A stretch of DNA of 64,000 nucleotides from Nocardia suismassiliense (GTDB taxonomy: Bacteria; Actinomycetota; Actinomycetes; Mycobacteriales; Mycobacteriaceae): contig NZ_LT985361.1 of assembly GCF_900269665.1 (NCBI RefSeq), positions 2,187,378-2,251,377 on the forward strand, written 5' to 3'. Within the stretch, counting starts at the first letter, position 1. Every line of letters starts with the position of its first letter. The position numbers and the translations under genes are program-made. Shown one piece after another: positions 19,492-28,508 of this stretch. The notes below the pieces were generated by a model, which searched no databases, was not told the DNA's origin, and saw only the letters and a program-made list of their open reading frames with translations.

Positions 19492-19528
19492 CCATCCCGC
19501 CCCAGCGGCGGAGTCACGAGTGATGCTT

Positions 19529-19561
19529 CCGGCGCGCTCACCCACTGGGTGAGCGCGCCGG
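19529..19561 (+). terminator. Strong terminator hairpin after the DUF5130 gene
   Basis: CCGGCGCGCTCACCC (19529-19543) pairs perfectly with GGGTGAGCGCGCCGG (19547-19561) around a 3-base loop, a 15-bp stem 38 bases after the stop. The T-run is missing, as is common in actinobacteria. Confidence 0.8.
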
Positions 19562-19669
19562 TGGCGTTTGCGGGCACTTCACCACAAGCCCAGACGCGGA
19601 AATTTTTCTCTGCGCAAGCACCACAATTTGGGGTTGCCGCTGGGTGCGCCCGCCGCGCAGGGTGGTGAG

Positions 19670-20473
19670 ATGAAAATTCTTGTGACAGGAGCTACCGGAA
19701 ATATCGGACGGATGGTGGTCGACCACCTGCTCGCGGCGGGGGCACAGGACGTACGGGCGCTGTCGAATCATCCGGAGCGGACGAACTTTCCGGCCGGAGT
19801 GGAGGTCGTCAAGGGTTACCTGAAGCGGGTGTCGTCGTTGCCCGCCGCCTTCGAGGGGGTGGACCGGATGTATCTCGCCCCGGTCCTGGAAACCATCGAC
19901 GAGGTTGTCGCGGCGGCGAAAGCCGCGGGCGTCCGGCACATCGTCGATTTGTCCGGCAACGAGTACACCGACTGGCAGCCGATCGCGCAGGCCGTGGAGA
20001 ACTCCGGGCTCGACTGGACGCACCTCTATGCCGGCGAATTCACCGAGAACGCCACCATCTGGGCCGACCAGATCAAGGCCGGTGACGTGCTGCCGGACGC
20101 CTACCCGGAGGCCGCCAACGCACCGCTGGTGATGGACGACATCGCCCGCGTCGCCGCAGCCGTCTTGCTGTCCGAGGGGCACGCAGGCAAAACCTACGAA
20201 CTCACCGGGCCGGAAACCTTGACCAGGGCGGAGAAGATCAACCAGCTCGGCGCGGCACTGGGCCGCCCCCTCACGATGGTGAAAGTGTCACGGGAGGAGG
20301 CGATTCAGCACTTGACACCGGTCATGGGCGAATACGCCGAGTGGTACGTCGACGGCCTCGCCACCATGGTCGAGCACCCGCAGCAGGCGAACACCATCAT
20401 CGCCGACCTCACCGGCGCCCCCGCCACCACCTTCGCCCAGTGGGCCGCCGCCAATACCGCTCTGTTCCAGTGA
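19670..20473 (+). CDS. NmrA-like NAD(P)-binding protein
   Basis: A 267-aa atypical short-chain dehydrogenase. The N-terminus MKILVTGATGNIGRMVVDHLL has the GxxGxxG dinucleotide motif. The body has the layout of NmrA/SDR-a5 proteins (VEVVKGYLKR, VRHIVDLSGNEYT, DWTHLYAGEFTEN, YELTGPETLT), which use NAD(P)(H) as redox sensor or act as small reductases. The Tyr-x-x-x-Lys pair is not obvious, so a sensor or quinone reductase-like role is possible. ATG 19670 follows GGTGGTGAG. It is monocistronic between two hairpins and convergent with pepN. Confidence 0.82.
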   Translation: MKILVTGATGNIGRMVVDHLLAAGAQDVRALSNHPERTNFPAGVEVVKGYLKRVSSLPAAFEGVDRMYLAPVLETIDEVVAAAKAAGVRHIVDLSGNEYTDWQPIAQAVENSGLDWTHLYAGEFTENATIWADQIKAGDVLPDAYPEAANAPLVMDDIARVAAAVLLSEGHAGKTYELTGPETLTRAEKINQLGAALGRPLTMVKVSREEAIQHLTPVMGEYAEWYVDGLATMVEHPQQANTIIADLTGAPATTFAQWAAANTALFQ

Positions 20474-20478
20474 CATTC

Positions 20479-20531
20479 ATGATCAACGGGACATGTCGGC
20501 GAAGCTAGAGCCGTCATGTCCCGTTGATCAT
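20479..20531. terminator. Perfect 17-bp inverted repeat between NmrA-like gene and pepN
   Basis: ATGATCAACGGGACATG (20479-20495) is the exact reverse complement of CATGTCCCGTTGATCAT (20515-20531), with a 19-base spacer. It lies between the two convergent stops (20473 and 20538), so a bidirectional terminator is the simplest reading. Confidence 0.6.
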
Positions 20532-20537
20532 GTTTCG

Positions 20538-23117
20538 CTACCGGCTGTCGAATACCCGTGCGCGCAGGGCGCGTTCGACGCCTGCCTTGCCCTCGATCAC
20601 CAGACGGCGCAGCGCGGGCGGGTGCTCACCGGCCAGGAACTTGTCGGCCGCCGCGACCGCGTCGTCACTGATCGCCCAGCTCGGGTAGAGGTTGACCACC
20701 ACGGTCTGGGCGACCTCGCTGGAGCGCCGCTCCCACACGCCGGGGATCGCCGCGAAGTACCGATCCACGTAAGGCGCGAGCAGCTCGGCCTGACCGGCCG
20801 GTGCGAAGCCCGCGGCGATCGCGCGGGCGGTGATGTTGGAGATGGTGTCGTCCTCCACCACCTTGGTCCAGGCCTGCTCCTTCACCGCCGCGATCGGGCG
20901 CGCGGTCGCCGCGGTGGCGGCATGCCGCTTGCCCGCCGCGGTCGGATCCTTGGCCAGCACCTGGTCGATGAACGGGGTATCGAGGCCGTCGGCGTCGATC
21001 TCGCCCGCCGCCGCCAGCGCGATCACCAGGCGCCAGCGCAGGTCGGTGTCGATGACCAGACCGGCCAGGCCGACCTTCGCCGGGTCGCCGTCGAGCAGCT
21101 CCTGCAACACCTCGGTGTGCCAGGCGGACAGCTTGGCCGCGGCGAGCGCGTTGACGAAGGCCAGCTGGTGATCCGAGCCGCCCTCGGCCTCGCGAGCCAG
21201 CTCGAGCAGCCGGTCGGCGTACACGGTCCAGCCAGTGCTCGCCGACCATTCCGGGTCGGCGTAGCTGCGCAGCGTCAGGTTCGCCTGCATCAGGAGTCGT
21301 TGCACCACACCGATTTCCGATTCCGCGCCGACGCCGCGCTGGACCAGCGCGAGGAAGTCGCGGGCCCGGAACTCGGCCTGGCGGGTCATCTCCCAGGCCG
21401 CCGACCAGGCGAGGGTGCGCGGCAGCGGCTCGGCGATATCGGCGATCCGGTTGACGAGCACGTCCAGCGATCCGGCGTCGAGGCGCACCGAGCAGTAGGT
21501 CAGGTCGTCGTCGTTGATCAGCACGAACTGACCGCTGGCCACGCCGACCAGCTCGGGCACCTCGGTGCGCTCGGCCGCCTGGACGTCGAGCTCGACGCGC
21601 TTGGTACGCACCAGCTTTCCGTCCTGGTCGTCGTAGACGCCGATGGCGAGCCGGTGTACGCGGCGCTCACCGGCGCCCGGCTCCGCGCCGCCCTGCAGGA
21701 CGGCGAACGAGGTGAAGTTGCCGTCGCCGTCGACCGTGAAGTCGGGGCGCAGGGTGTTCAGGCCGGTGGTCTTGAGCCACTGCGCGCCCCAGTCGGAAAG
21801 GTCACGGCCGGAGGACTTTTCCAGCGCCGCGAGCAGATCGTCGAAGGTGGCGTTGCCGTAGGCGTGATCGGCGAAGTAGGCGCGCAGACCCGCCAGGAAC
21901 GGCTCCAGTCCCACGTAGGCGACCAACTGCTTCAGCACGCTCGCGCCCTTGGCGTAGGTGATGCCGTCGAAGTTGACCTCGACGGCGGCCAGGTCGGGGA
22001 TGTCCGCCGCGATCGGGTGGGTGGAGGGCAGCTGGTCCTGCTGGTAGGCCCAGGACTTCTCCACATTCGCGAAAGTCGTCCAGGCGCTGGTGTATTCGGT
22101 CGCCTCGGCCTGGCACAGCACCGACGCGAAGGTGGCGAACGACTCGTTCAGCCACAGGTCGTCCCACCACTTCATGGTGACCAGGTCGCCGAACCACATG
22201 TGCGCCATCTCGTGCAGCACGGTCTCGGCGCGCCGCTCGTAGGACGCACGGGTCACCTTGGAGCGGAAGACGTAGTCCTCCAGGAAGGTCACCGCTCCCG
22301 CGTTCTCCATCGCGCCCGCGTTGAACTCGGGCACGAACAGCTGGTCGTACTTGCCGAACGCGTAGGGAACGCCGAAGTTGTTGTGGTAGAAGCCGAATCC
22401 CTGCTTGGTCTCGGTGAACAGCCGCTCTTCGTCCATGAACTCGGCCAGTGAAGCGCGGCAATAGATGCCGAGCGGGATGCTGCCGTGCTCGTCGGTGTAG
22501 ACGTCGGTCCACTGCGCGTACGGGCCGGCGATGAGCGCGACCAAGTAGGTGCTCATCTTCGGGGTGGTACGGAAAACGTGCCGGCCCGGTTCCGCGGCAA
22601 GGGTTTCCACGACCGCGCCGTTGGAGATGACCTTCCACTCCGGCGCCGCCGTCACACTGACGTCGAACGTGGCCTTCAGGTCCGGCTGATCGAAGCAGGC
22701 GAACATCCGCTTGGCATCGGCGGTTTCGAACTGCGAGTACAGGTAGACCGAGTCGTCGGTCGGGTCGACGAAGCGGTGCAGACCCTCGCCGGTGTTCGAG
22801 TACTCGCAGTCGGCCTCCACCACCAGCTCGTTGCGCTCGGCCAGGTCGGGCAGCGTGATCCCGGTGGACTCGTCGTAGCCGGAGACGTCGAGTGCGGTGC
22901 CGTTGAGCACCGCCGAACGCACGCCGCGGGCCACCAGGTCGATGAAGGTGCTCGCGCCCGGCGTCGCGGCGAAGGTGACCGTGGTCCGGGAGCGGAAGGT
23001 CTGCTCGCCCGGTTTGCCCGCACCGTCGGTCAGGTCCAGGTCGATGCGGTAGTTGTCGACCGTCACTGTCGACGCGCGTTCGATCGCCTGGTCGCGAGTC
23101 AGGTTCGGTGCGGACAT
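20538..23117 (-). CDS. pepN: Aminopeptidase N (M1 zinc metallopeptidase)
   Basis: An 859-aa cytosolic M1 aminopeptidase that removes N-terminal residues from peptides. The substrate-binding GAMEN motif (about residue 270) is followed by HEMAHMWFGDLV (about 300), the HExxH zinc site, with the third ligand Glu in LWLNESFA about 18 residues later. The N-terminal saddle domain and a long ERAP-like helical C-terminal domain complete the usual length. ATG 23117 has GAAGGAG upstream and is preferred over the start at 23252. It corresponds to Rv2467, and the short space to purC must hold both divergent promoters. Confidence 0.96.
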   Translation of the reverse strand: MSAPNLTRDQAIERASTVTVDNYRIDLDLTDGAGKPGEQTFRSRTTVTFAATPGASTFIDLVARGVRSAVLNGTALDVSGYDESTGITLPDLAERNELVVEADCEYSNTGEGLHRFVDPTDDSVYLYSQFETADAKRMFACFDQPDLKATFDVSVTAAPEWKVISNGAVVETLAAEPGRHVFRTTPKMSTYLVALIAGPYAQWTDVYTDEHGSIPLGIYCRASLAEFMDEERLFTETKQGFGFYHNNFGVPYAFGKYDQLFVPEFNAGAMENAGAVTFLEDYVFRSKVTRASYERRAETVLHEMAHMWFGDLVTMKWWDDLWLNESFATFASVLCQAEATEYTSAWTTFANVEKSWAYQQDQLPSTHPIAADIPDLAAVEVNFDGITYAKGASVLKQLVAYVGLEPFLAGLRAYFADHAYGNATFDDLLAALEKSSGRDLSDWGAQWLKTTGLNTLRPDFTVDGDGNFTSFAVLQGGAEPGAGERRVHRLAIGVYDDQDGKLVRTKRVELDVQAAERTEVPELVGVASGQFVLINDDDLTYCSVRLDAGSLDVLVNRIADIAEPLPRTLAWSAAWEMTRQAEFRARDFLALVQRGVGAESEIGVVQRLLMQANLTLRSYADPEWSASTGWTVYADRLLELAREAEGGSDHQLAFVNALAAAKLSAWHTEVLQELLDGDPAKVGLAGLVIDTDLRWRLVIALAAAGEIDADGLDTPFIDQVLAKDPTAAGKRHAATAATARPIAAVKEQAWTKVVEDDTISNITARAIAAGFAPAGQAELLAPYVDRYFAAIPGVWERRSSEVAQTVVVNLYPSWAISDDAVAAADKFLAGEHPPALRRLVIEGKAGVERALRARVFDSR

Positions 23118-23229
23118 AGGGCTCCTTCGGGTTCGAAGAACTAGCTCGGGCGTTCCCCACGATGCCACCTGGGTAAGGTTGCCCGCGCGGGACTTTTTAC
23201 TGAACCCTATCCAGGATCGGAGCTGCGGA

Positions 23230-24066
23230 GTGAAGCATGTGCACGCCGGCAAGGTGCGCGACCTCTACGAGGACGGCGACACCCTGCTGCTCGTCGCGTC
23301 CGATCGGGTCTCGGTCTACGACGTGGTGCTGCCGACGCCGATCCCGGACAAGGGCGCGCTGCTGACCCAGCTGTCCAACTGGTGGTTCGACTACTTCACC
23401 GACGTGCCCAACCACGTGGTCTCCGCCACCGAGGTGCCCGCCGAGTTCGCCGGTCGCGCCATCCGGGTCAAGCCGCTGAAGATGCTGCAGGTCGAGTGCA
23501 TCGCCCGCGGTTACCTGGTCGGTTCGGGGCTCAAGGAGTACCAGCGGGAAGGCTCGGTGTCCGGCGTCGCGCTGCCGCCCGGCCTGCGCGAGGGCGACAA
23601 GCTGCCCGAGCCGATCTTCACGCCGACCACCAAGGCGTCCGAGGGACACGACGAGTCCATCACCTTCGCGGACGTGGTGAACCAGGAGGGCCGCGAGGTC
23701 GCCGAGAAACTGCGCGACCTGACCCTGCACATCTACTCCCGCGGCGCGGCGCACGCCGCCGAGCGCGGCGTCATCGTCGCCGACACCAAGGTCGAATTCG
23801 GCTGGGACGGTGACACTCTCACCCTCGGCGACGAGGTCTTGACCTCCGACTCGTCGCGCTTCTGGCCCGCCGCCGAATGGGAACCGGGCCGCGCGCAGCG
23901 CTCCTTCGACAAGCAGTTCGTCCGCGACTGGGCCACCTCCACCGGCTGGGACAAGGAGCCCCCCGGCCCGGAAATCCCGGCCGAGATTGTCGAGGTCACC
24001 CGCCAGAAGTACCGGGAGGCTTACGAACTCATCACCGGTCGCGCCTGGACGGGTGTGTCTCAGTAG
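23230..24066 (+). CDS. purC: Phosphoribosylaminoimidazole-succinocarboxamide synthase
   Basis: A 278-aa enzyme of purine synthesis that joins CAIR and aspartate with ATP to give SAICAR. The family's ATP-grasp-like motifs are clear: HAGKVRDLYE near the N-terminus, LLLVASDRVSVYD, CIARGYLVGSGLKEYQ, and VIVADTKVEFGWDGDTL toward the end. GTG 23230 is supported by CGGAG at 23218-23222; longer in-frame extensions run through the pepN promoter region and are unlikely. Only six bases separate its stop from the convergent Nudix gene. Confidence 0.95.
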   Translation: MKHVHAGKVRDLYEDGDTLLLVASDRVSVYDVVLPTPIPDKGALLTQLSNWWFDYFTDVPNHVVSATEVPAEFAGRAIRVKPLKMLQVECIARGYLVGSGLKEYQREGSVSGVALPPGLREGDKLPEPIFTPTTKASEGHDESITFADVVNQEGREVAEKLRDLTLHIYSRGAAHAAERGVIVADTKVEFGWDGDTLTLGDEVLTSDSSRFWPAAEWEPGRAQRSFDKQFVRDWATSTGWDKEPPGPEIPAEIVEVTRQKYREAYELITGRAWTGVSQ

Positions 24067-24072
24067 GCGAAC

Positions 24073-24558
24073 TCACGCCTGGCTGAGGTAGTCCTTCAGC
24101 CGGTCGAGGAACGGCCGCTGGCCGGTGCCGAGCTTGTCGTGCGCGGTGGCCAGGTCGAACCAGTCGGCGCGGTCGATCTCCGGGAAGCTGGCCATCCGGC
24201 CGGACCGCGGCGGCCACTCCATCTCGAACGTGCCCGGCACCACGTCGGCCGGGTCCAGATCGCCCTCGACCGCCCAGACGGTGACCGCCTTCTTGCCCTT
24301 GCCGCTGCCGTACCGCACGTCGCCGAGCGGAATCCAGTCGCCGGGCGGCACGAACAGGCCGAGCTCTTCGTGGAACTCGCGACTGGCCGCCGCCCGCGCG
24401 TCCTCCAGCTCCGGCTCGTACTCGCCCTTCGGAATGGACCACGCGCCGCTGTCCTTGCGCGCGAAGAACGGCCCACCCATATGCCCGATCAGCACCTCGA
24501 CGTCCGCGCCGTCGCGCCGCCGGAACACCAAAACGCCCGCACTGGTCTTATCCGTCAC
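24073..24558 (-). CDS. Nudix hydrolase
   Basis: A 161-aa Nudix protein. The Nudix box is complete (about residues 45-67): G-x5-E-x7-REFHEELG in the segment GEYEPELEDARAAASREF followed by HEELGLF. It starts with TSAGVLVFRRRDG and contains IPKGEY and WAVEGDLDP, as in small actinobacterial NTP-PPase/MutT-like or dinucleotide polyphosphate hydrolases; the substrate cannot be told. GTG 24558 is chosen because the fold begins immediately after it. It is convergent with purC. Confidence 0.87.
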   Translation of the reverse strand: MTDKTSAGVLVFRRRDGADVEVLIGHMGGPFFARKDSGAWSIPKGEYEPELEDARAAASREFHEELGLFVPPGDWIPLGDVRYGSGKGKKAVTVWAVEGDLDPADVVPGTFEMEWPPRSGRMASFPEIDRADWFDLATAHDKLGTGQRPFLDRLKDYLSQA

Positions 24559-24614
24559 CCCATGCAGTCTGCCGTACGAGTCGCGGTGGCCGCGGCAACC
24601 GTCGAGCGAGCCGC

Positions 24615-25859
24615 TCAGCGATGCCGGAGCTGGGCGGCGCGAAGGGTGAGGTAGTGGTTCTCCGGCGCGCTCGGGGTGCGGCCCGCCGCGGTGGTGTAGC
24701 AGGCGATGGCGGTGTCGGAATTGCCCGCCATCTCGTGCAGGTGGCCGCGGACAGCGTCGAGCCGGTGGTTGCCTGCCAGCCGATCGTCGAGGGTTGCGGC
24801 GAGATCCAGCCCGGCCTCGGGCCCGTGCACCATCGCGACCGCGACGGCCCGATTGAGCGTGACCATCGGGTTGTCCGAGAGCTTTTCGAGCAGGTCGTAG
24901 AGCGCGAGGATCTTGGTCCAGTCGGTTTCCTCGGCGCTGCCGGCCTGCGCGTGCAGCACCGCAATGGCCGCTTGGATCTGATACGGACCGGAAAGTCCTT
25001 GGGCGAGTGTGCTCGTCGCCAACGTGACGCCCTCGGTGATCTGCGCGCGATCCCACAGCGCACGGTTCTGCTCGGCGAGCGGAATCAGCTCGCCCTTGGC
25101 GCCGGTGCGGGCCGCACGCCGGGCATCGGTGAGCAGCATGAGCGCGAGCAGGCCGGTGACCTCGCTATCGTCGGGCAGCATTCGATGTACGGCGCGGGTG
25201 AGCCGAATCGCCTCAGCGGACAGGTCCGCGCGCTGCAACTCCGGGCCGGACGTACTGGTATTGCCTTCGTTGAAGATCAGATACAGCACGTGCAGGACGG
25301 TGCCGAGCCGAGCATGCCATTCGGTACCACCCGGCTGCGCGAACGGCCGATCCAGCGTCGCCAGTTTCTTCTTCGCCCGCGTGATCCGTTGCGCCATGGT
25401 CGCTTCCGGCAACAGGAACGCATGCGCGATCTCCGCCGTGCCGAGCCCGCCCACCGCGCGCAGCGTGAGCGCGATGGCGCTGGCCGAGGACAGCGCGGGA
25501 TGGCAGCAGAGAAAGAACATCGCGAGGGTGTCGTCCTGATCGACCGGCATCGCGTCGGGCACGTCGCGGTCGAAGGCCGTTGTCTCCCTGCGCCGCCGGG
25601 CCACCTCGGCGCGCACCGCGTCGGCCATCCGGCGCTGCGCCACCTGGATCAGCCAGCCGCGCGGGTTGTCCGGTAGACCGTCCACCGGCCACTGGGTCGC
25701 GGCCGCGAGCATGGCCTCCTGCAGCGCGTCCTCCGCGGTGTCGAAATCACCGAATCGGCGGACCAACGCACCGAGGACCTGCGGCGCCAACTCGCGCAAC
25801 AGGTCCTCGGCCCTCGCCGGGAGCGGTGTGTCGTCGGGCACCACTCGCCGGTTGGTCAC
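24615..25859 (-). CDS. ECF sigma factor of the ECF42 type (DUF6596)
   Basis: A 414-aa sigma factor. Region 2 (about residues 20-90) reads LGALVRRFGDFDTAEDALQEAM, and region 4 (about 125-175) contains GLGTAEIAHAFLLPEATMAQRITRAKK. The long C-terminal extension (about 190-414), with HVLYLIFNEGNTS, LTDARRAAR and repeated helical units near ALYDLLEKLSDNP, is the TPR-like domain of ECF42 factors, which are thought to act without an anti-sigma. Its GTG overlaps the DGPF gene stop (GTGA), the diagnostic genetic partner. A promoter with an ECF-like shape lies upstream of the pair. Confidence 0.9.
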   Translation of the reverse strand: MTNRRVVPDDTPLPARAEDLLRELAPQVLGALVRRFGDFDTAEDALQEAMLAAATQWPVDGLPDNPRGWLIQVAQRRMADAVRAEVARRRRETTAFDRDVPDAMPVDQDDTLAMFFLCCHPALSSASAIALTLRAVGGLGTAEIAHAFLLPEATMAQRITRAKKKLATLDRPFAQPGGTEWHARLGTVLHVLYLIFNEGNTSTSGPELQRADLSAEAIRLTRAVHRMLPDDSEVTGLLALMLLTDARRAARTGAKGELIPLAEQNRALWDRAQITEGVTLATSTLAQGLSGPYQIQAAIAVLHAQAGSAEETDWTKILALYDLLEKLSDNPMVTLNRAVAVAMVHGPEAGLDLAATLDDRLAGNHRLDAVRGHLHEMAGNSDTAIACYTTAAGRTPSAPENHYLTLRAAQLRHR

Positions 25860-26257
25860 AGGTCGCTGGCCGGGGCGCTCAGCACCGGCCGCACCTCGAT
25901 GTATTCGCCGATCGGTTTGCCACCCGGCCCCGGTGCCGCCGAGGCTTTCGCGGCGATCTCGTAGGCCCGTTCCGGGCTGTCCACGTCGACGATCCAGTAC
26001 CCGGCCAGGAATTCCTTCGTTTCCGGGAACGGTCCGTCGGTCACCACCGGCGCCGAGCGGCCGTCGGAGCTGACGATGCGGGCCTCGGTCGGGCCGGCGA
26101 GCCCTTGCGCATCTACCAGCTCACCCGACTTGGCCAGTTGCTCGCCGAGGGCGCGCTGAAAGTCTATGTGCGCCTGGATTTCTTCGGGGGACCATTCGTT
26201 GATCGGTGTGTCGCAGAACGCGGGGGCGGTGTAGGTCTTCAGCAGCATGTACTTCAT
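25856..26257 (-). CDS. DGPF/YCII-domain protein, partner of the ECF42 sigma factor
   Basis: A 133-aa protein of the YCII-related DGPF family: MKYMLLKTYTAP at the start, VTDGPFPETKEFLAGYWIVDVDS (about residues 75-97) with the name-giving DGPF, and a C-terminal GEYIEVRPV strand. The family forms ferredoxin-like dimers; the function in ECF42 systems is not established. It is upstream of and coupled to the sigma gene. ATG 26257 has GAGG upstream. Confidence 0.88.
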   Translation of the reverse strand: MKYMLLKTYTAPAFCDTPINEWSPEEIQAHIDFQRALGEQLAKSGELVDAQGLAGPTEARIVSSDGRSAPVVTDGPFPETKEFLAGYWIVDVDSPERAYEIAAKASAAPGPGGKPIGEYIEVRPVLSAPASDL

Positions 26258-26310
26258 CGGGTCCTCTTTCCGGCTACCGAGCGATGCGCCCGTGCGGCGC
26301 GCTCGTGGTG

Positions 26311-26339
26311 TAGTCGGAGCCCGGCAGGTCGATTCGACG
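26311..26339 (-). promoter_or_regulatory. Candidate ECF-type promoter of the DGPF-sigma pair
   Basis: On the minus strand CGTCGA (26339-26334), 17 bases, then CGACTA (26316-26311). The TCGA/CGAC core resembles, from memory, motifs reported for ECF42 factors (TGTCGA-type -35), so autoregulation is possible. The first base differs from that motif and nothing else supports it. Confidence 0.35.
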
Positions 26340-26357
26340 TATCTTGCCGGCTATCGA

Positions 26358-26373
26358 AGTGATCTGCATCACA
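26358..26373. promoter_or_regulatory. CRP-like palindrome upstream of the DGPF-sigma pair
   Basis: AGTGATCTGCATCACA holds GTGA-N6-TCAC with symmetrical flanks, close to the TGTGA-N6-TCACA site of Crp/Fnr-family regulators. It overlaps the stop codon of the FAD reductase and is centred about 61 bases upstream of the start predicted from the candidate promoter at 26311-26339. Confidence 0.45.
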
Positions 26374-27604
26374 AGGGCTTCGAGGTGTCGGCCAGCGCGT
26401 CCGGGTCGACCGGTTCGCCGGCGAGGATCAGTTCCTTGATCCGGTCGGTCACGTCCCAGACGTTCACATTCATGCCCGCGAGGATCCGGTTGTCCGAGTC
26501 GAGCCAGAACGCGACGAACTCGCGTTTGCCGACATCGCCGCGCGTCACCACCCGGTCGTAGTCGCCGGGGGCGGCGTAGCCGGTGTACTCCATGCCCAGG
26601 TCGTACTGGTCGGTGAAGAAGTAGGGCAGCCGGTCGTAACTGGCTTCCTTACCGAGCATGGTCGCGGCGGCCACGGCGGGCTGGTTGAGCGCGTTTGCCC
26701 AGTGCTCCACGCGAATTCGGCGGTTGAGCACCGGATGCTGTTGTTCGGCGATGTCGCCGACGGCGACGATGTCCGGGTCGCTGGTGGCCAGGTGTTCGTC
26801 GACGAGCACGCCCCCGTCGACGTCGAGCCCCGCCTCGGCGGCCAGTTCGATGTTCGGCTTCGCACCTACAGCGACCAGCACGGCCTCGGCGTCGATGACG
26901 GTGTCGTCGGCGAGTTTCACCCCGCTCGCCAGCCTGGTTCCGATGCCTTCCTTCGTGGTGATCTCGCTGACCTGAACTCCGAGGCGCAGGTCGACCCCGT
27001 GCGAACGATGCAGGTCGGCGAACACCTCGCCCATTTCCGGTCCGAGCGCGCCGAGCAGTGGCTGCTCCGCGCTCTCGAGCACGGTTACCTCGAGGTCGGC
27101 GGCGCGGGCCGCCGCGGCGACCTCCAGGCCGATCCAGCCTGCCCCGATGATCACGATGCGCTGTGCGGCGCTCGCGAAGAGCTCGATCAGGGTGTCGGAG
27201 TCCTCGATGGTGCGCAGCGTGTACACGTTGGGCGCGTCGGCGCCGGGGATGGACAGGGTGCGCGGGGACGAGCCGGTGGCGAGCGCCAGCTTGTCGTAGG
27301 ACACCGTCGAACCGTCCGGCAGCGAGACCGTCTTCGCGTCGCGATCGAGGCCTTCGACGGTCGTGCCGACCCGGACCTCGACACGATGGTCGCGATACCA
27401 CTGACGCGGTTCGCAGGTGAATTCGGCGAGCTGTTTCTTGCCCGCCATATGGTCCTTGGACAGCGGTGGTCGCTCGTAGGGCAGCCATTCCTCCGCGCCG
27501 ATGAGCGTCACCGAGCCGGGAAAGTCGTTGGCGCGCAAGGCCTCCGCCAGTTTGGCCGCAGCCAGTCCGCCGCCGACGATGACGAAATGCTCATCCGAGG
27601 TCAT
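26369..27604 (-). CDS. FAD-dependent NAD(P)H ferredoxin/rubredoxin reductase
   Basis: A 411-aa flavoprotein. FAD-binding [14 protein letters not shown] starts at about residue 10, the NAD(P) Rossmann site [20 protein letters not shown] lies near 145, and the second FAD motif [12 protein letters not shown] near 275. It is of the oxygenase-coupled reductase type (RhdA/ThcD/BphA4-like) that passes electrons from NAD(P)H to a ferredoxin or rubredoxin, with a C-terminal reductase domain ([15 protein letters not shown]). No ferredoxin gene is next to it. ATG 27604 has AAGGAG upstream; the longer frame to 27769 is rejected. Confidence 0.92.
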   Translation of the reverse strand: MTSDEHFVIVGGGLAAAKLAEALRANDFPGSVTLIGAEEWLPYERPPLSKDHMAGKKQLAEFTCEPRQWYRDHRVEVRVGTTVEGLDRDAKTVSLPDGSTVSYDKLALATGSSPRTLSIPGADAPNVYTLRTIEDSDTLIELFASAAQRIVIIGAGWIGLEVAAAARAADLEVTVLESAEQPLLGALGPEMGEVFADLHRSHGVDLRLGVQVSEITTKEGIGTRLASGVKLADDTVIDAEAVLVAVGAKPNIELAAEAGLDVDGGVLVDEHLATSDPDIVAVGDIAEQQHPVLNRRIRVEHWANALNQPAVAAATMLGKEASYDRLPYFFTDQYDLGMEYTGYAAPGDYDRVVTRGDVGKREFVAFWLDSDNRILAGMNVNVWDVTDRIKELILAGEPVDPDALADTSKPL

Positions 27605-27815
27605 TCGGACTCCTTGTCGAGAGGGAACCGGACTCCTGCGAATAGACCCTACTGGGGCAGGCGGCGCCGTCTCCCGAAAACGCGGGCACCGGATGGGAAC
27701 GAATCGGGAGCCGGTGTGGTTGGTTCGGTATAGCGGCGGGGCACCAGCGCGCGCAGCGAGCGACATCATCGGACACAGCTACCGCCGTCGAAGATCCGAT
27801 TCGAGAGGACCCGCC

Positions 27816-28463
27816 GTGAGTGATCAAGGCTCCGCGAAAGACGTTGCCGATTTCTGGTTCGACCCGTTGTGCCCTTGGTGCTGGATCACCTCGCGCTGGA
27901 TCCTCGAGGTCGAGCAGGTGCGCGACATCGAGGCGCGATTCCACGTGATGAGCCTGGCGGTACTGAACGAGAACCGGGAGGGCCTGCCCGACCAGTACAA
28001 AGAACTGCTCGCCTCCGGCTGGGGCCCGGTCCGCGTCGCCATCGCCGCCGCGCAGGAGCACGGCGACAAGGTGCTGTCGCCGCTCTACACCGCGATGGGC
28101 ACCCGCATCCACAACCGTCGCGCGGAGTACGAGCGGGACTCGCGCAAGGACTCCCTCGCCGCGGTGATCGCCGATTCGCTGGCCGAGGTCGGTCTGCCCG
28201 CCGAGCTGGCGAAGGCCGCCGACAGCACCGACTACGACGAGGCGCTGCGCAAGAGCCACCACGAGGGCATGGACAAGGTCGGCACCGATGTGGGCACGCC
28301 GACGATCCACATCAACGGCACCGCGTTCTTCGGTCCGGTGCTGTCCCGGATTCCGCGCGGCGAGCAGGCGGGCAAGCTGTGGGACGCCGCGGTGACGCTG
28401 GCGGACTACCCGCACTTCTTCGAACTCAAGCGCACCCGCACCGAAGACCCCGAGTTCGACTGA
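27816..28463 (+). CDS. DsbA-family mycothiol-dependent oxidoreductase (Rv2466c-like)
   Basis: A 215-aa thioredoxin-fold protein of the DsbA/2-hydroxychromene isomerase type. The active site is [11 protein letters not shown] with C19-P-W-C22, and the cis-Pro loop is GTPTIHING (about residue 158). It has no signal peptide and is cytosolic, as is Rv2466c, a mycothiol-dependent reductase that in M. tuberculosis also reduces nitro prodrugs. GTG 27816 follows GAGAGGA. A 13-bp hairpin ends the unit. Confidence 0.9.
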   Translation: MSDQGSAKDVADFWFDPLCPWCWITSRWILEVEQVRDIEARFHVMSLAVLNENREGLPDQYKELLASGWGPVRVAIAAAQEHGDKVLSPLYTAMGTRIHNRRAEYERDSRKDSLAAVIADSLAEVGLPAELAKAADSTDYDEALRKSHHEGMDKVGTDVGTPTIHINGTAFFGPVLSRIPRGEQAGKLWDAAVTLADYPHFFELKRTRTEDPEFD

Positions 28464-28470
28464 GCGATCG

Positions 28471-28500
28471 TGCGAGTGCCGCGTACGCGCGGCACTCGCA
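28471..28500. terminator. Bidirectional terminator between the CPWC oxidoreductase and M48 protease genes
   Basis: TGCGAGTGCCGCG (28471-28483) pairs perfectly with CGCGGCACTCGCA (28488-28500) around a TACG loop. It lies between two convergent stops. Confidence 0.75.
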
Positions 28501-28508
28501 CCTGCTTG

